Counted from the first letter of the stretch, positions 24,601 through 39,623 are shown. The stretch: DNA of 64,000 nucleotides from Allodiplogaster sudhausi (GCA_945643635.1 CALZFC010000031.1:2669501-2733500); one strand, 5' to 3'. Notes: generated from the sequence alone by a model not told the origin. A program made the numbers and translations.

Positions 24601-25981
24601 GGCACGATTGGCCAGTGCATCATGAAGAATCTATCTGAAGATGTCGATAAGGTTAGCATTAATCTCTCGGAAAGGATTCCCTAACATTTATCGAATCGCG
24701 GTTTTTTAAAAATATATTTTCTTTATAGCTATTATCTTAAACATGAATCTAATCGAAACTGATCTAAGTTGTATTGCTTGAATCAAATCCCAAAGTCAAC
24801 ATCTTCTACCTTCCTCAGACGTTCTGCATCGGCCTGGAACTAGTGGAATCTGCAGTCCGTGATGCTCGTATTAATGCAACAGATAATGGCATTCCCGAGA
24901 GACGGTACGTGTGGTTACTATTTACATTTATGTAATCGAAGTAGTTTACTTTATGTTAGTAGAATTTATCCGCTTGGCCGCCCCCATTCTGAATTGGGTG
25001 CAACATGTTAGTAATAACGCCAATCCCATCTTTTTTTAAACACACCAAAGCCCCTATTTTCCCCAGTTTCTCTGAGTTTTCCCCTGCCCGCTTTAAACAC
25101 TTCCTCACTGTAAGTGCTTGATGCCCTTGAAGCGTTCTTTTGTTAACTGGGTATTGTATCTGACAAGTTATATACAATAGACAATCATAAAGTGATGTAT
25201 CGTAATCCTAGATATATAATCGGAAATATGCTGCAGATGCTGCTACGTGGCCGGGAAGGCGGAAGACAGCTTCCGTGGTCTGCGCCACTTGGTACCGGCC
25301 GGGTTCTCCCTCGAGAAGAGCAGAGTCGTCGGTATCATCGATCCTCCCCGGAGAGGCATCCACGAAAGAGTCGTCGTGGGTTGCAGACAGGTTTGAATGG
25401 ATACTGTAGGATGTGGTGGGTACGGTTGGATTTAGGATGTTGCCATAGGGTTATAACATCTTTTATTCCCTTGTTGTTACTCCTTTTCTCATGTGCTCTC
25501 TTTTTTTAAATGATTGGATGGATATTTGTGATCTTCGATAATGGGCTAATTGGCAAGATGGCTTTGAAACTCGTTTGAAATTTTGCTTAGCTGTTACACT
25601 TTGCAACCGATGTTCTTGTAGCTTTCATCAATGCGCCGGCTGATCTTCGTTTCATGCGACCCTTCCGCAGCCACGAAGAATATCGTGGACCTTTGTAGGC
25701 CGAGGTTATTCTTCTTCTTATTCTTTGTTATCTTTCCATAGTTACTACCAGTACGGAGATAGTTATTTCATTATGATATAAAGAAAGTAATTAGGAATGA
25801 CAATTATGAGACGTCTGCAAGCATTGGAATTTGTATGTTGTGGACATTACTTTATATCTTTCGATGTTTGTTGAGATCTCGAAAGTTCGAAGGCGAGCCT
25901 TTCCGGCTGGAGAAGATCACTCCCGTGGACATGTTCCCGCAGACTGCGCATGTCGAATGGGTGCTGACTCTGGTTAGGTAA
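21660..25981 (+). CDS. TRMT2A: tRNA (uracil-5-)-methyltransferase, TRMT2A type
   Basis: An RNA m5U methyltransferase that in eukaryotes makes m5U54 in the T-loop of tRNA using S-adenosylmethionine. Exon 1 starts at ATG 21660 (MDIADTGSAV) and splices in phase 0 to an acidic segment and an RRM-like region (VCNIPIFLGHKAFRKLL; IRLMRDTAYVSFSS). Later exons carry the family signatures in order: VTPLADVFYEEQL, GYRNKCEFTVGKDLDG, VGFVGGRFSKNEHYVLPVDD, RFRVSPDAFFQTNS, SAM motif LLDICCGTGTIG (near 24580), IGLELVESAVRDARIN, DPPRRGIH, catalytic Cys in LIFVSCDPSAA, and the terminal FPQTAHVEWVLTLVR-TAA. Order and C-terminus match the human protein. One junction in the RRM region (near 22.0-22.2 kb) is not resolved in phase; a short exon may be missing. 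Odd feature: about 85 charged residues (24.14-24.41 kb) between the FFQTN and SAM motifs. Confidence 0.92.
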
Positions 25982-26144
25982 AAGAGTAGAAGAGACACTA
26001 TTTATCATTTGCCTTTTATTTCCTTGGTTATTATAGTTGTTACCGAAAGGTTTGCATAAATGTTTTGAAAGTAATTTGTTGAGAAATTGTGCCTTTTTTC
26101 GAAAGTTTTATTTTATTTTTTCTTGTTGTTGTTGTTGTTGTTGG

Positions 26145-26150
26145 AATAAA
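26145..26150 (+). terminator. Poly(A) signal of the TRMT2A-type gene
   Basis: AATAAA about 165 nt after the TAA stop, following a GTT repeat. Best candidate for the 3' end of this transcript. Confidence 0.6.
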
Positions 26151-26159
26151 TTTTGAAAC

Positions 26160-27130
26160 GGTTTGTCCAGCTTGCTGATTGTCATCTTCTGTTGCATCTA
26201 ACAGTAGAAGTATTTGTGGATTGGAAGGTGATGGAAGTATTCGGATTGAGAGGTGGGCAAGAGCGAAGAAAGCGGAGTAGGAGATGGTAGAGAGAGCCAG
26301 CGAACAGGGATGTCAGAGACGGAAAAACAGGGTCAGGAATAAGGATATTGCCTTGGTTTAACTGAAGGCATTTTAAGCGTGTTTTATTTATATCTGTGTG
26401 AACGCAAACTTGCTTGGCGAATGGAAAGACAAGAATTGTTGTCGGGGGTTATCTCCTCGTGTGTCTTTCTTATGCTGAAGAGATAGAGCGTGAGAGAGAG
26501 AGAGCGCTAGTGAATGAGAGGGACAGGGAGACAGAGAGAGCGAAGAGTATCAGCACTAGTATACTGAAGGAGGGAGAGAAAAAGTGAAAGTACGAGATTT
26601 AGAGCAGTGTAGACTGTCTATTGATTGTGCCATCGTTGCCATAATGGGTTGACAAGTGTTTAGTTGTGTGGCTAGATGTGGAGATCAGGAGCCACAATGG
26701 CTGAAGAGCTTATGCGCGAATTCTAAAACAATCATTTTTATATCATGCTCTCCGTTTAATGCTCTTGGTTGTGAGACAATGCTTTAATCATAATTATGCC
26801 CAGAGAATATCCGCAACGTGAAAGACCACCTCTTTTGCTTTTCCGCTTTATCATTTATTTAAACAGTGAAGAGAATGTTGCAAACTTTCATGGGTTATGA
26901 TCCGCTTTAATATGGTCATGGCGAGAAGATGCGCGGATCACTGAAATAGCTCTGCATCTGAATCGCATTTTTCTCTCAATATCTCTCTCTTTCTCTCTGT
27001 CTCTGTCTCCCCCTCTCTCTTTCTTCCTCTCACTCTCTCTCCTTTGTCTTTCTCTTTCTCATGCTCTGTATGCTCTTCCTTCTTCTTCCCTCCACCTCTC
27101 TTCTCTTATAGGGTACATCAGCGGAAGTCA
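26160..27130. other. Intergenic region with no supported gene
   Basis: Lies between the TRMT2A-type poly(A) signal and the ADH start. It holds GA-rich tracts near 26490-26580 and CT-rich sequence near 26980-27060 just upstream of the ADH initiator. No promoter element could be assigned with confidence. Confidence 0.6.
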
Positions 27131-27134
27131 AGCA

Positions 27135-30414
<3,280 letters not shown>

Positions 30415-30584
30415 AATGGGAGATCTTCAGCCAGAAGATATAATCGGCTTCAATTTATTTCACATTTTATCAGTGATGCCATGTTTTTGATTTTTCCATT
30501 TGGCAGTAAATTCGAATGTAATTTATTCAGCCTGATCTATCGTCCTCGTCATGTTCTTTATCTTTAGATGTTTTCGAGCTCACT

Positions 30585-30590
30585 AATAAA
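30585..30590 (+). terminator. Poly(A) signal of the ADH gene
   Basis: AATAAA in CACTAATAAACTG, about 170 nt after the ADH stop codon. Confidence 0.6.
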
Positions 30591-30920
30591 CTGTTCGATT
30601 TGATGCAAGCAGACTGATGAGTAAAATGAAAGGGGACGTCGTTAGGCAGAGAAGAAAACGCAAGGTGATGATAGCTTCAGTTGTTCCCCAATGCCTAAGT
30701 CGTCAGTGGAAAAGAGGGAAAAAAACAGGGGCATTGCCTCCCAGAATGGAGAAGCGGAAGAGAATTGACTTGCGTGCGCGACCAATCCACATCTTAGAAA
30801 AAGAATGTTGCGAAAAGAATTCGTCTGATTAGACCCACCCTCATAATTGAAAGTTCATTGAACCCTGCTGTCGAATTGAATTTTATCAAACATGTGCGTT
30901 TCCTTCCGCTGCGGCCAAAC

Positions 30921-31453
30921 CTGATTGCATCGTCCTTGATGGTCTTTTTGTGAATGAGCGTTGACGTTTTTGAGTCGTAGTCGAAAATCTGGATAAGTCA
31001 GATATGGAAACTGAAATTCGAAAAGACAAAGAAAAATCATGATTAGAGTAGCTAATGATTTGAGTGCTAAAAAGGAAAACCTCGATGGAGTGCTTGAAGT
31101 CGTTGTCGTGATTGACCACGAAGAGGCGGGGCACGCCGTTCACCATCCAGTGGCTCATTCCGTGCGGGTGGAAATTGGCCTGAGAAGATAGAAAATTTGG
31201 AGTAGTCCTCTATGTTTTACACGGAGTGATATCTTTTCAACCTTTTTGAGCGTTTGGCTCTTGATGGCCAGCTTCTTGGCTCTGAGTTTGCTCCCTGCCG
31301 TCGTCGGTTTCGAGAAGTCGTACAAGAAGAGCTTTCCTAGACACAAAAGAATTCCATGATGCCTTGAGCCATCCTCTTTCTGCTACCGTGAAAGTTCTTG
31401 GCATCTATGCCGATGAAGACAAGGCCCGAGGAGATAGAGGCCATGCCTATTCT
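30921..31453 (-). pseudogene. Paraoxonase/arylesterase-like gene fragment
   Basis: Four phase-consistent exons on the minus strand: 31453-31387, 31336-31242, 31179-31081 and 30988-30921. Joined they give ISSGLVFIGIDAKNF, GKLFLYDFSKPTTAG, then FHPHGMSHWMVNG, LFVVNHDND and IFDYDSKTSTLIHKKTIKDD. This follows the paraoxonase family (LAFISSG...; ILLMDL; SFNPHGIS; VVNHP; VEIF; HLKTI). Known family: calcium-dependent six-bladed propeller lactonases, or the MEC-6-type membrane relatives in nematodes. Only about 110 residues from the N-terminal third are found. After 30921 nothing resembling the later blades or active-site His region is seen before the ADH 3' end. No signal peptide was found upstream, where a collagen fragment on the other strand begins. 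Probably a truncated copy; an incomplete gene model is the alternative. It lacks internal stops. Confidence 0.6.
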
Positions 31454-31649
31454 CTGTTTCACTTGACCAGCACAAGATTCGTCGGCGTGGCTATCCCTGC
31501 CCGTATTATTCATTCGGGATCCGACAGAGACGCCTCTGGCTGAGTAGGACAGAGAGCAACTGCAAGCATGTAAGCCACAAATGGAAAGAGGATGAATGCT
31601 GCAGAGGGCCGAGAGGATAACTGTGGTTCTGGATGAGGCACGCAGAGAC

Positions 31650-31775
31650 GGAGAGAACGAGAGAGCGAGAGAAAGAGAACGACAGAGAACCAGGGAGAGA
31701 GAACGAGAGAGAGAGAGAGAACGAGAGAGAGACAGCGACAGAGAGAAAGAGAGAGAGAGAGAAAAGATGAAGAAG
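31650..31775. repeat. GA microsatellite
   Basis: Degenerate (GA)n tract between the paraoxonase-like and collagen-like fragments. Confidence 0.9.
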
Positions 31776-31874
31776 AAAAGTAAGTGAGGGTGTGTGGGCA
31801 GAGCAAGCCACTCTCTCATCCAAATTCCCTACTTTGCAGCTCATTATTACAAGTGACCTCAGAGCACAGTAAGG

Positions 31875-32177
31875 CTTCCCGGCGGCCTTGTCCGAGCCGG
31901 CCGGCCTGGCGCTCGGAACAATGGTGCGCCAGGAGCACCAGGAGCCGAGGGAGAAGCCGGCGCGCCAGGGTTCGAGGGAGCGCGGGGCGACGAACGAGCA
32001 GCACCTGTCGGCGGCGGAGAGATCGGCCTGCTGAGCGCGGACGTCTCGTACTGCCGATGCCCGAACCCTGAACGAGCCTCATATGCCGTCCCTCCAGCCC
32101 GAACAACCAGGTCTCGTGCCCGCGCCCTACAAGAAGGCTCGTCATCTCGTCTACTCTCAGAGATCAATCTCAAATAA
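31875..32177 (+). pseudogene. Cuticle-collagen-like C-terminal fragment
   Basis: The plus-strand frame shows Gly every third residue (GAPGAPGAEGEAGAPGFEGA, preceded by GRPGAR and followed by RGDE), then LLSADVSYCRCPNPERASYA. The pattern of short Gly-X-Y run followed by a YCxCP-type cysteine pair is that of nematode cuticle collagens, which are secreted and cross-linked. Typical members have an N-terminal membrane anchor and several longer Gly-X-Y blocks; none was found upstream, where the opposite strand encodes paraoxonase-like exons. The tail in a second frame (PSLQPEQPGLVPAPYKKARH...) looks more collagen-like than the continuation in frame, so a one-base shift near 32080 is likely. I read this as a broken fragment. 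Confidence 0.6.
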
Positions 32178-32544
32178 TTGATTGATTTGCTGATTCAATA
32201 TAGGCTTTTGTTTAAAATTTATTTTATGCATGTCTGTACATATCATGTGTGTGCAAGTAAGCAGAAAAATGCAATACGCTTTATTCATGGCCACATGTCA
32301 AAATTGAGCAAAATACGGCTTGTTGTACTTCATTTTGAGCCATCTGAGGACCCCTCTGAACCACGGAAAGACCCCTTCTAGGTCCTCACTCCCTTTCTCT
32401 TTACAATCTCCTCGACGATGCTGCTGCGGTCGGTGAGGAAGGGCGCGCAGACTCAGTGAAGGAAGACCGCCACTTCGAGAAAATTTATGGCCCACACACC
32501 TACACGGAAGCCGCACGAGGCGGTCACGCGAAGAAGACGGCAGG

Positions 32545-32655
32545 AGAGAGAGAGAGAGAGAGAGAAAGAAAGAGAGAGAGAGAGAGAAAGAGAGAGAGCC
32601 AGGGGGGAGAAGAGAAAGATATGGAAAAAAGAGAGAGAGTGAGAGATTAGAGGGA
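32545..32655. repeat. GA microsatellite
   Basis: (GA)n with AAAG interruptions, followed by a 200-bp CT-rich stretch (32695-32920). No coding evidence. Confidence 0.85.
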
Positions 32656-32995
32656 GAGAAAGAGAAACCTCATAAACAGAAAGCTACAGACGCCTCTTCT
32701 CTCACTCCTCCCTCTTCACCCACCCTTTCCCTCCTCACCCTCTTCACTTTCCTCCATCTTTTCACTCTCCTCCCTTTCGCGACTCTTCACTCATCTCACA
32801 TCACTCTCCTCCCTCTCCTCCCTTTCCGTCGCTCTTCTGCCTCGCTCCCTCTTCTTCTCTCTCTTCAATCTCCTCCTGAACTCCTGTGTGACTCTCCTTC
32901 AACCATCCTCTCCGTGTCCTCATCGTGAATGACGATAATCGAGAGAGCGATGACCAACTCGACGAGATCAGCGGTGCCTGGAGAAAAAAAAATTC

Positions 32996-33299
32996 GGTAC
33001 TATTGTACTATTCCCACCCCAGAGGTTGAAAATTTGTTTCAAAAAATTTTTTTGCTCAAATTCATCCCAAGGGGGTTTTCGATACGGGGAATACGAATAT
33101 CATATCTATTTCTAATCATTATGCTATTTTCACGGTTAGTTTGGTAAGTTTTGGGGCGTAGAATGCATGTTTTGCAATTCCCAAAGGACTCCCACGTACT
33201 TTGTGACGGTGATTATATGAACCCTGAGGATGAAATGAATATGATATTCGTATTCCCCCCTGCCGAAAACCTCTGGGGTGGGAATAGTACAATAGTACC
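32996..33299. mobile_element. 304-bp hAT-like MITE with 8-bp target duplication
   Basis: Perfect 32-bp terminal inverted repeats beginning GGTACTATTGTACTATTCCC and ending in CACCCCAGAGGTT. The flanks carry a perfect 8-bp direct repeat AAAAATTC (32988-32995 and 33300-33307). Internal similarity continues inward (GAATACGAATATCAT on both sides) with a ~45-bp insertion in the left half. No coding capacity. The intact ends and duplication suggest relatively recent mobility. Confidence 0.85.
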
Positions 33300-33309
33300 A
33301 AAAATTCAA

Positions 33310-34795
33310 TATAAAAAAATCGGTAGACTTTAATTAATCATTAATTCATTGTTATAATGAAAATTTATATCTATGCAAATTCATATCGTGCTTCAGCGAA
33401 TAGCCTCATCCAAGAGGAAAGTAAGCGAAACTAAAATGACATACTAGCTTACTGGAGCACGAATGTCGTCCATATTTTGAAAGAATGAGCGGGAATTCAG
33501 AGAAGAGTTCTCGGGAAGCCCGTGCCAAACGTTGGCAAACGAGGCGAGGCAATCGGATACCGACCATGGAGAGCGTCGACGAAGTAGCTGCTGAAGCAAT
33601 TTGCTGCCTGAAATATTAATTGAATAGTTTTCCTATTATCCCAAAGAGGTAAACTAAATATGTATATAAAAGTACATATATATAAAAAATTATGCATCAG
33701 TTTTTTTACCTGCTTCTGCGGTGTGAGCAGTGCCACCGAAGCACCAGAGACTCGCAAAGGCAGCCCATCGCCGACGGAGAGATACGATGAAATGAGAGTC
33801 ATTTCGACTGCTCGAATCTTACACTTGCACCTCATTTCAAAGAGAGCAAACAAAATTTGCATTGTTTACGGCCTATTGTCTTATTGCACTTTCACCAGGC
33901 AAACGTGTGAAAAATATCTTTTTTCACTTTTGTCTATTATGAAAAGCAAAGGACGGCTGTTTCATTGAAAAGAAATGTCAAGTCGGCGGTTGTGCAAGCA
34001 ATGCTTGGGATTCGGCCTGCAGCCAAAAAAATAATACTCAACTCTCACAATGGAGAGGAAATGAGGAAATAATGAGTATACAAAACAGCATCAGACATCA
34101 ACCATCAAGGCAAGACTTCCCACTTTTGAACCTTCAATTCTGCTAACCAGCACTTCAAATATTTTCGAGCCGAACTAGACTGGTTTAAAATATGCATGCA
34201 GCTATTTTGAGTTGAATATGTGAATTTGGTTACAAGGAAACGTAGGAAGTATAATATCTGCACTAATCCCTCGGAGTACATCCGCAAGTGCACAAAGTAC
34301 TCGATCTTCCGTCCCAATATAAACCCTGATTCTGCCAGTGAATGAAGTCTTCATTCTACAAGCCGAGTCGGATCCATGGCTGGTCCGAGCTCACCTCGAG
34401 ATGTCGTAGTTGACGACCTCCCGGTTATTTTATCTACATACATATGTATATTGTCGCAAAATGTTCTTATATTTTCAGCATCTTTCTTTTTCCCACAAGT
34501 TTGACATTTCTGGCACAAAATATTTTGTGTCACTAATTTCCCTATTTTGCCACAAATATTCTCTTTCCATAAATTTAGTTTTTTTTGCCACAAAATGTGT
34601 TATTTTACACAATTTTACTTCTATTTGACACAAATCGCTGTTTGCTCCAAATTTAATAACAAAAATTCTGTCAAAAAATGCAAATTTGTGGAACAGGAAT
34701 GCTTTACTGGTTTATATGTATAATATGTATGTATTTATGAAATTTTCAGGATATATATGTTCATATTTGATATTTTAATCTTCAAGTTCAAAACT
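33310..34795. other. AT-rich stretch with no supported gene
   Basis: Between the MITE and the first recognised kinase exon only short open frames are present. Near 34470-34630 a degenerate TTTTGCCACAAA-type motif recurs several times. A frame near 33800 reading TRILHLHLISK lacks convincing splice sites. Upstream kinase exons could lie here but are not visible. Confidence 0.5.
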
Positions 34796-35001
34796 TTCCT
34801 CTTCAGACAAAAGCAGGACTTTATTCTTCAGACAAAAGCAGGTTTCATTCAAATATCCAAGCGACTTCTTGGTGGGGGAGACTTCGGCAATGTTTATCAG
34901 GTTATTGTACGCACTCTCTCGCTCTATCTCAATATCTCCTTCGCTCGTTCTCCCTCGTCTACCTTTTCCACTCCCTTTTCGCAATCTCTCTCTCCCCTCC
35001 G

Positions 35002-35036
<35 letters not shown>

Positions 35037-35196
35037 TGCTCTTTTTTTGGAGCGGACCTCGGGGGCGGCCGAGACCGAGTCTGAGTTCTTCATGTAAATT
35101 TCTTTTGCCTCCTCAAGATCTAGACATTATCGTAGCTGATAACTTTATATCCAATGCATTGATCCGTAGTTAGATTTTTCAATTTTCATGAAATAA

Positions 35197-35437
35197 GATA
35201 AAACTGCATGACTTTTTGATGTAGCAGTAAATGAAGCAGGTAAAGCCAGAGAGAGAATGAGAGTGTGGGAGGAAAGAGGTGATAGATGAATGATTGGGAA
35301 GCTAATATGGACGATGGAGGACAGAATGGGTCCCTTAATCATCGACCATCAACAAAGCAGTGCACGATTTTTTTTATATTTATTTAGTTAAATACCAGAT
35401 AAATAAATAAATAAATGAAAGCATAAACTATTAAACT
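35197..35437 (+). repeat. Repeat copy 1 (inverted copy at 40247-40488)
   Basis: About 240 bp in the first long kinase intron. Its complement matches 40247-40488 with small gaps; shared landmarks are GCATGACT-TTTGATGTAGCAGTAAAT, GAATGATTGGGAAG, ACGATGGAGGACAGAATGGG and the (AATA)n end. It marks a dispersed repeat or a segmental inverted duplication. Confidence 0.7.
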
Positions 35438-37139
35438 TGTAATTAGCAAAAAAAATGTATATATTTATTCCAGGGCAAAGATGATAAGACCAACGAGTCC
35501 ATTGCCGTGAAAAGGTTTCGGGCGCCGACTTCAGAATACGGCAAGAATCGAGTAGCCCTCGAAATCTTCATTCTCACGAAGGTTTCTTTTTTTAAATTTC
35601 TGTTTGCTTTCCGAGGAGGGATTGGGGGTGTTTTAAAGAAATTCTAATAAAGAGTATGCACATGTGAATGGATACAGACATATAAAAGAACTTTGTAATG
35701 CAGGATTTGCTTGCATTGCAGTTGAAGGGAATCCCCAATATTGGCGAATTCCATGGTGCCTTCCTGGAACACGTATTTGTGTACCTGGCAATGGAATTGG
35801 CAGAACTCGGGGACTTGACGCGACTCGGAGGGAAGCTCAGCGAGGAACTCATTTCCATTCTCATGGCAGACGCAGTTTCCGTCAGTTTGCTGTTGCATAA
35901 AATGGAGAAGCCAGAGAGGAGAGAGAAGAAAAGCGACAAGTTGAAGACACTGCAGTCAGATAGAGAGCGTGTGCAGAGAATAAGCAGCGAGGAAGAGAGA
36001 TAAATGGAGAGAGAAGTGAGAGAACAAGAAAGGAAGATGAGCTCGGTTTTTTTTATGAAAATTTTTTTCGAGTTGAGATCATCCAGCAGCTCTCAATTCA
36101 CTATTGTTCAGCATTGATTTAGATAAGAAAGAGGATTTTCTTGATTTATTTATTTTTAATTTTTTAACACATAGCTCTAATATGCTCGATTGTAAGAGAT
36201 TGAATGGAGTGATTATGTTTAATTGATAACCCTAATCTGGGTAAATCCAGCGGAATTCGCTTTCCTTCTTCTCAACAAATGAGTGTCAACGAAAGTAGAT
36301 TGCTGGTCCAGAGACTCGCTATAGCGTTTCTATCAGTATTCTTAGGAAGGCTGACTGGCCGAATGATTGCAATCTAATAATAATTTCTTCCACTTTACCG
36401 TTTACATATGTACATACATACATATGTGCTGTAGCTTCTGGTCTGAGTCGGTGATTATGTCCGATTTCTGCATTTGAAAATCATTGCCAACAAGATAGCA
36501 TAATCCAACTGATTCTCTATTTCAAATGGGCAAAGTATCAACATCGATGGGATCTCATGTATGGATCGTACCGTCGAGCGAACTGACATGCGATCCATTT
36601 TGTTATTCTGGCGAGTTAACGAATGGCGCCCGAGGCATCATCAGATTAATATTTAGCACCACAAGTTACAGAAATTTTGGGTCACCAAAAAAGATAAGAG
36701 TGCACGTGGAGAGAGAGAGAGAGAGAGAGCGAGAGGAAGCGATAAGAGTAAACATATCTTTTAATATTGATCAGCCTCAACAACGATATGATATAGCATT
36801 AAGAATAAGACAGCTATGTATATTATAATCATTAAAGTAAAACCAAACAAATCTTTACAGGCCATTGAGAAGTGCCACTCATTGGACATTGTCCATAGAG
36901 ATGTCAAGTCGTCCAATTTCGTTCTCTCCTCGCTCGGCCACGTCAGAGATTACCGTGCAACTTTTTTTTTAACAGGAAATGTATGCGATCTTAAGCAAAA
37001 AAAAAGAAGTGAATTCAGCCATAGTAAATGCTTTGAATGTTAAGGCCAAATTAGTGGATTTTGGCATTTCCGTAATCAGCCCGATTGGCAACAAGCTCAG
37101 GAGTAGTCCCGGAACGTCCGCCTTGTCAGTTTAAGCTAC

Positions 37140-37140
37140 C

Positions 37141-37174
<34 letters not shown>

Positions 37175-37365
37175 ATGTCTCAATCTCTCTCATTGTATCT
37201 CATTATCTCTCTGGGTGTGTCTCTCTCGTTATATCTCACTATCGTTCTATGTCTGTCTGTCTCTCTCTTTCTCTCGCTGTATCTCACCATCTCTCTGTGT
37301 GTGTGTATCTCTCTATCGCTGTCTCCATATCAATCTCTCTCTCTCTCATGTCTCACAATCAGATT
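37140..37365. repeat. CT-rich intronic tract in the kinase-like gene
   Basis: CT dinucleotide tract with CTGTGTGT and CGCTGTATC variants between kinase exons ending 37124 and starting 37431. It generates an artefactual Ser/Leu reading frame. Confidence 0.85.
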
Positions 37366-38509
37366 GGCAGAAGCTAACTTCTCGTACTGTGGCATACCAT
37401 TTGTAAATTGTTATCGAATCTCTTGTTCAGCCATGCTCCAGAAGCGGACGACGACCGTTCCAATGATGTTCGGGCTCTCGGCATGATGTCGATTGAACTG
37501 TCAAGGGTGAGCTCTCTTCATTAACCCTAGATCACTTGGTCGGCGCACAGCACTCCATTTATTTATTTTATGGCTTTCATGGTTTTTTTAATGGTTTTTT
37601 TTAGAAAAAACATATAATGTTTGCAGGGAAGAGAGGAGTGTCCTTGAAGAGGACAAATGCTCTCCACAGTTCAAGGAATTCGTCTGTAAGTTGTAATATG
37701 GCGATCGTGTTGGCGGTGAAACAAAAAAGCAAAGTGTAATATTCAAAAATGATGGCTGCTCATTTTGAAGCCGTCACCGTGGAACCCGGGCGCGTCTGGA
37801 AGCTTCTGATCTCTTGAAGCTCGACTTCCTTAAGTATGTAAATTAATTCTCTTCATGATTTCTAGCCTAGGAAGAATTTCATTTGTATTAGCCATTCCAC
37901 ACTTGTAAATAATCATTGTCCATCTCTCAGGGCGCGTGCGACTGAAGCAGAGCTTCGCATTGACATCGCGAAGCTCGCAAAAGAGAATAAGTGCATGTTT
38001 CAAACTTATCAGATATGATAAAGCGAGAAGAATTCAGACAGACAGAGAGAGAGAGAACAAGAGAGAGAGAGAGAGAGAGAGAAAGAGTGACAGAGAGAAA
38101 GAGAGAATATATTAGTATTTCGAGAACTACTTTGCAGCGCCTATAGAGCATTCTCGAGGGTTCTTCTCAGACAGCGAGGGAGCTATCGCAGAGCCGATGG
38201 AGAGCGACGACGTGCGTCCATGGGTAGAAGCACTTTCTGACGTTTCCTCTTAGAAATGCCATTGCTTTCTCTCCCTTCCTCATTGTCTCGACGCTGTTCC
38301 TTGTGCTGGCGGGTTGCTCTAGTCAATTTTTGCATTCTTACGAGAATTCAGCAGTGAATTTCACTCGGATGCTTTCTGTTACCTTTCCTCTATGTTCACA
38401 CTCAAAAACAAAATTGTTTGAAACAACATTCTTTCGGCGAAAAACGAAAACATATTGTTTTGATATATCAAAGATCATTTTGTGCACTCTCTTCCGCAAT
38501 CTGCTGCAG

Positions 38510-39170
38510 CCGCCGACTGGCGCTGAGATCTACGATGACCACTGGGTCAACGTCAAATTCCGCCACCCGTTCCCAAGTCGTCCCGTCTTGGTTGGACACA
38601 TTTTATATATTTATTTTTTTTTAATAATAAAAATTAATTGTTATTTTTTCTGTATTCTAAAAGTGCTATTTATAATTTTAAATTTATAACTTATTTTTAT
38701 TACATAATATTCAATAACGAGTAAATAAATAATATACAATTTTCCAGGCGGACAACCGCGAGCTAAGGATCCCGGGCGGCGGCCCGGGATCATGAAGTAG
38801 TACGTCGCGCTTTGGTACGAGCCGGTCTTCGGACGCGCCTATCCGGACGAGGCGGGAAAGGTCAGCGAGGCAGAAAGAAAGCCGCTCTTTTATTACTAAT
38901 GGGTTGAAGGAGCCAAAAACTCGAATTCGCCCATTTTTGCCTGGCACAAGGGCAGGCATGTGATTTAGAGAGACGCGCAAATTTTCATGACTACATCCCG
39001 AGAAATTTCGAAAGATTAAACACGACCGTAATCAGTGTTCTCCTTTTAGAAAGAGTATTGCACCCCGATTTTCCAGGTCATGGCCAATTTTGCGATCCAC
39101 GGCCACGAGAATGCCGGTCACGAGTCACGCACCCGCCTCCCGGCAACGTGCGATGATTATCCGCTTGCAA
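38510..39170 (+). pseudogene. Broken fragment of a second conserved protein
   Basis: Three exon-like pieces with good splice sites. 38510-38584 reads AEIYDDHWVNVKFRHPFPSR. 38748-38860 reads ADNRELRIPGGGPG then, one base out of frame and after an in-frame TAG, YVALWYEPVFGRAYPDEAGK. From 39077 it reads VMANFAIHGHENAGHESRTR and then runs into unrelated sequence. The middle exon is 113 nt, one short of a multiple of three. The YVALWY...GRAYPD...HGHENAG pattern looks like a conserved domain; I recall similar small nematode proteins but cannot name the family with confidence. The shift and stop mark this as decayed or misassembled. Confidence 0.5.
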
Positions 39171-39369
39171 ATGATGATTGTATTAGGAGATCAGTCAATA
39201 GTTATCAATCAATAATTATTATTAATTAATATACTTTCACAGGTCATTCAAATTTGGCGAATGTTCAATTGACGACACTTTTAATGACAGATATAACAAA
39301 CCAATGGAACGTCGGGACACTTGGGCGCCTATTGATAAATTCTGACAATGAGGAACATTATCAATGAAG

Positions 39370-39568
39370 AGAGAGAGAGAAGGATAGAGAGAGAGAGAGA
39401 AGGAGAGAGAAAGGGACACAAGAGAGAATGCTAGCGAGAGAACAATAATCTTCCAAGACCGACCTCCTCTTCGTTTTAATTACTGCGAATTGATTTTTAC
39501 AATCGATTCGCAGTTAATTTAATGAAAATTAAGCGAAACACAGAGAAAGAAGCAGTGAGATTGAAACA

Positions 39569-39623
<55 letters not shown>

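Larger units (their letters stand above)
34803..38253 (+). pseudogene. Ser/Thr protein kinase domain with a C-lobe frameshift
   Basis: Exons: ending 34900 (glycine loop RLLGGGDFGNVYQ); 35474-35581 (ATP-binding Lys in SIAVKRF, then EIFILTK); 35704-35880 (FHGAFLEHVFVYLAMELAEL); 36861-36941 (catalytic loop DIVHRDVKSSNFVL); 37045-37124 (KLVDFGIS); 37431-37506 (HAPEADDDRSNDVRALGMMS); 37634-37685 (EEDKCSPQFKEFV). All junctions to here are in phase and the catalytic Lys, Asp of HRD and Asp of DFG are kept. In the exon at about 37772-37834, VTVEPGR and the expected continuation LEASDLLKLDFLK lie in different frames, one base apart. A downstream exon (37931-37990, ATEAELRIDIAKLAKEN) follows the second frame. 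The last candidate exon ends EALSDVSS-TAG but its phase does not fit. Either a young pseudogene, a base error in the assembly, or a misjudged intron. Substrate unknown. Confidence 0.6.

Noticed and set aside
30855..31040. Alternative minus-strand frame over the last paraoxonase-like exon
   Set aside because: The phase-consistent exon 30988-30921 in another frame matches the family.
32298..32516. GSEDLE-containing minus-strand frame as the missing paraoxonase N-terminal exon
   Set aside because: Only a six-residue resemblance; surrounding residues and splice sites do not fit the family.
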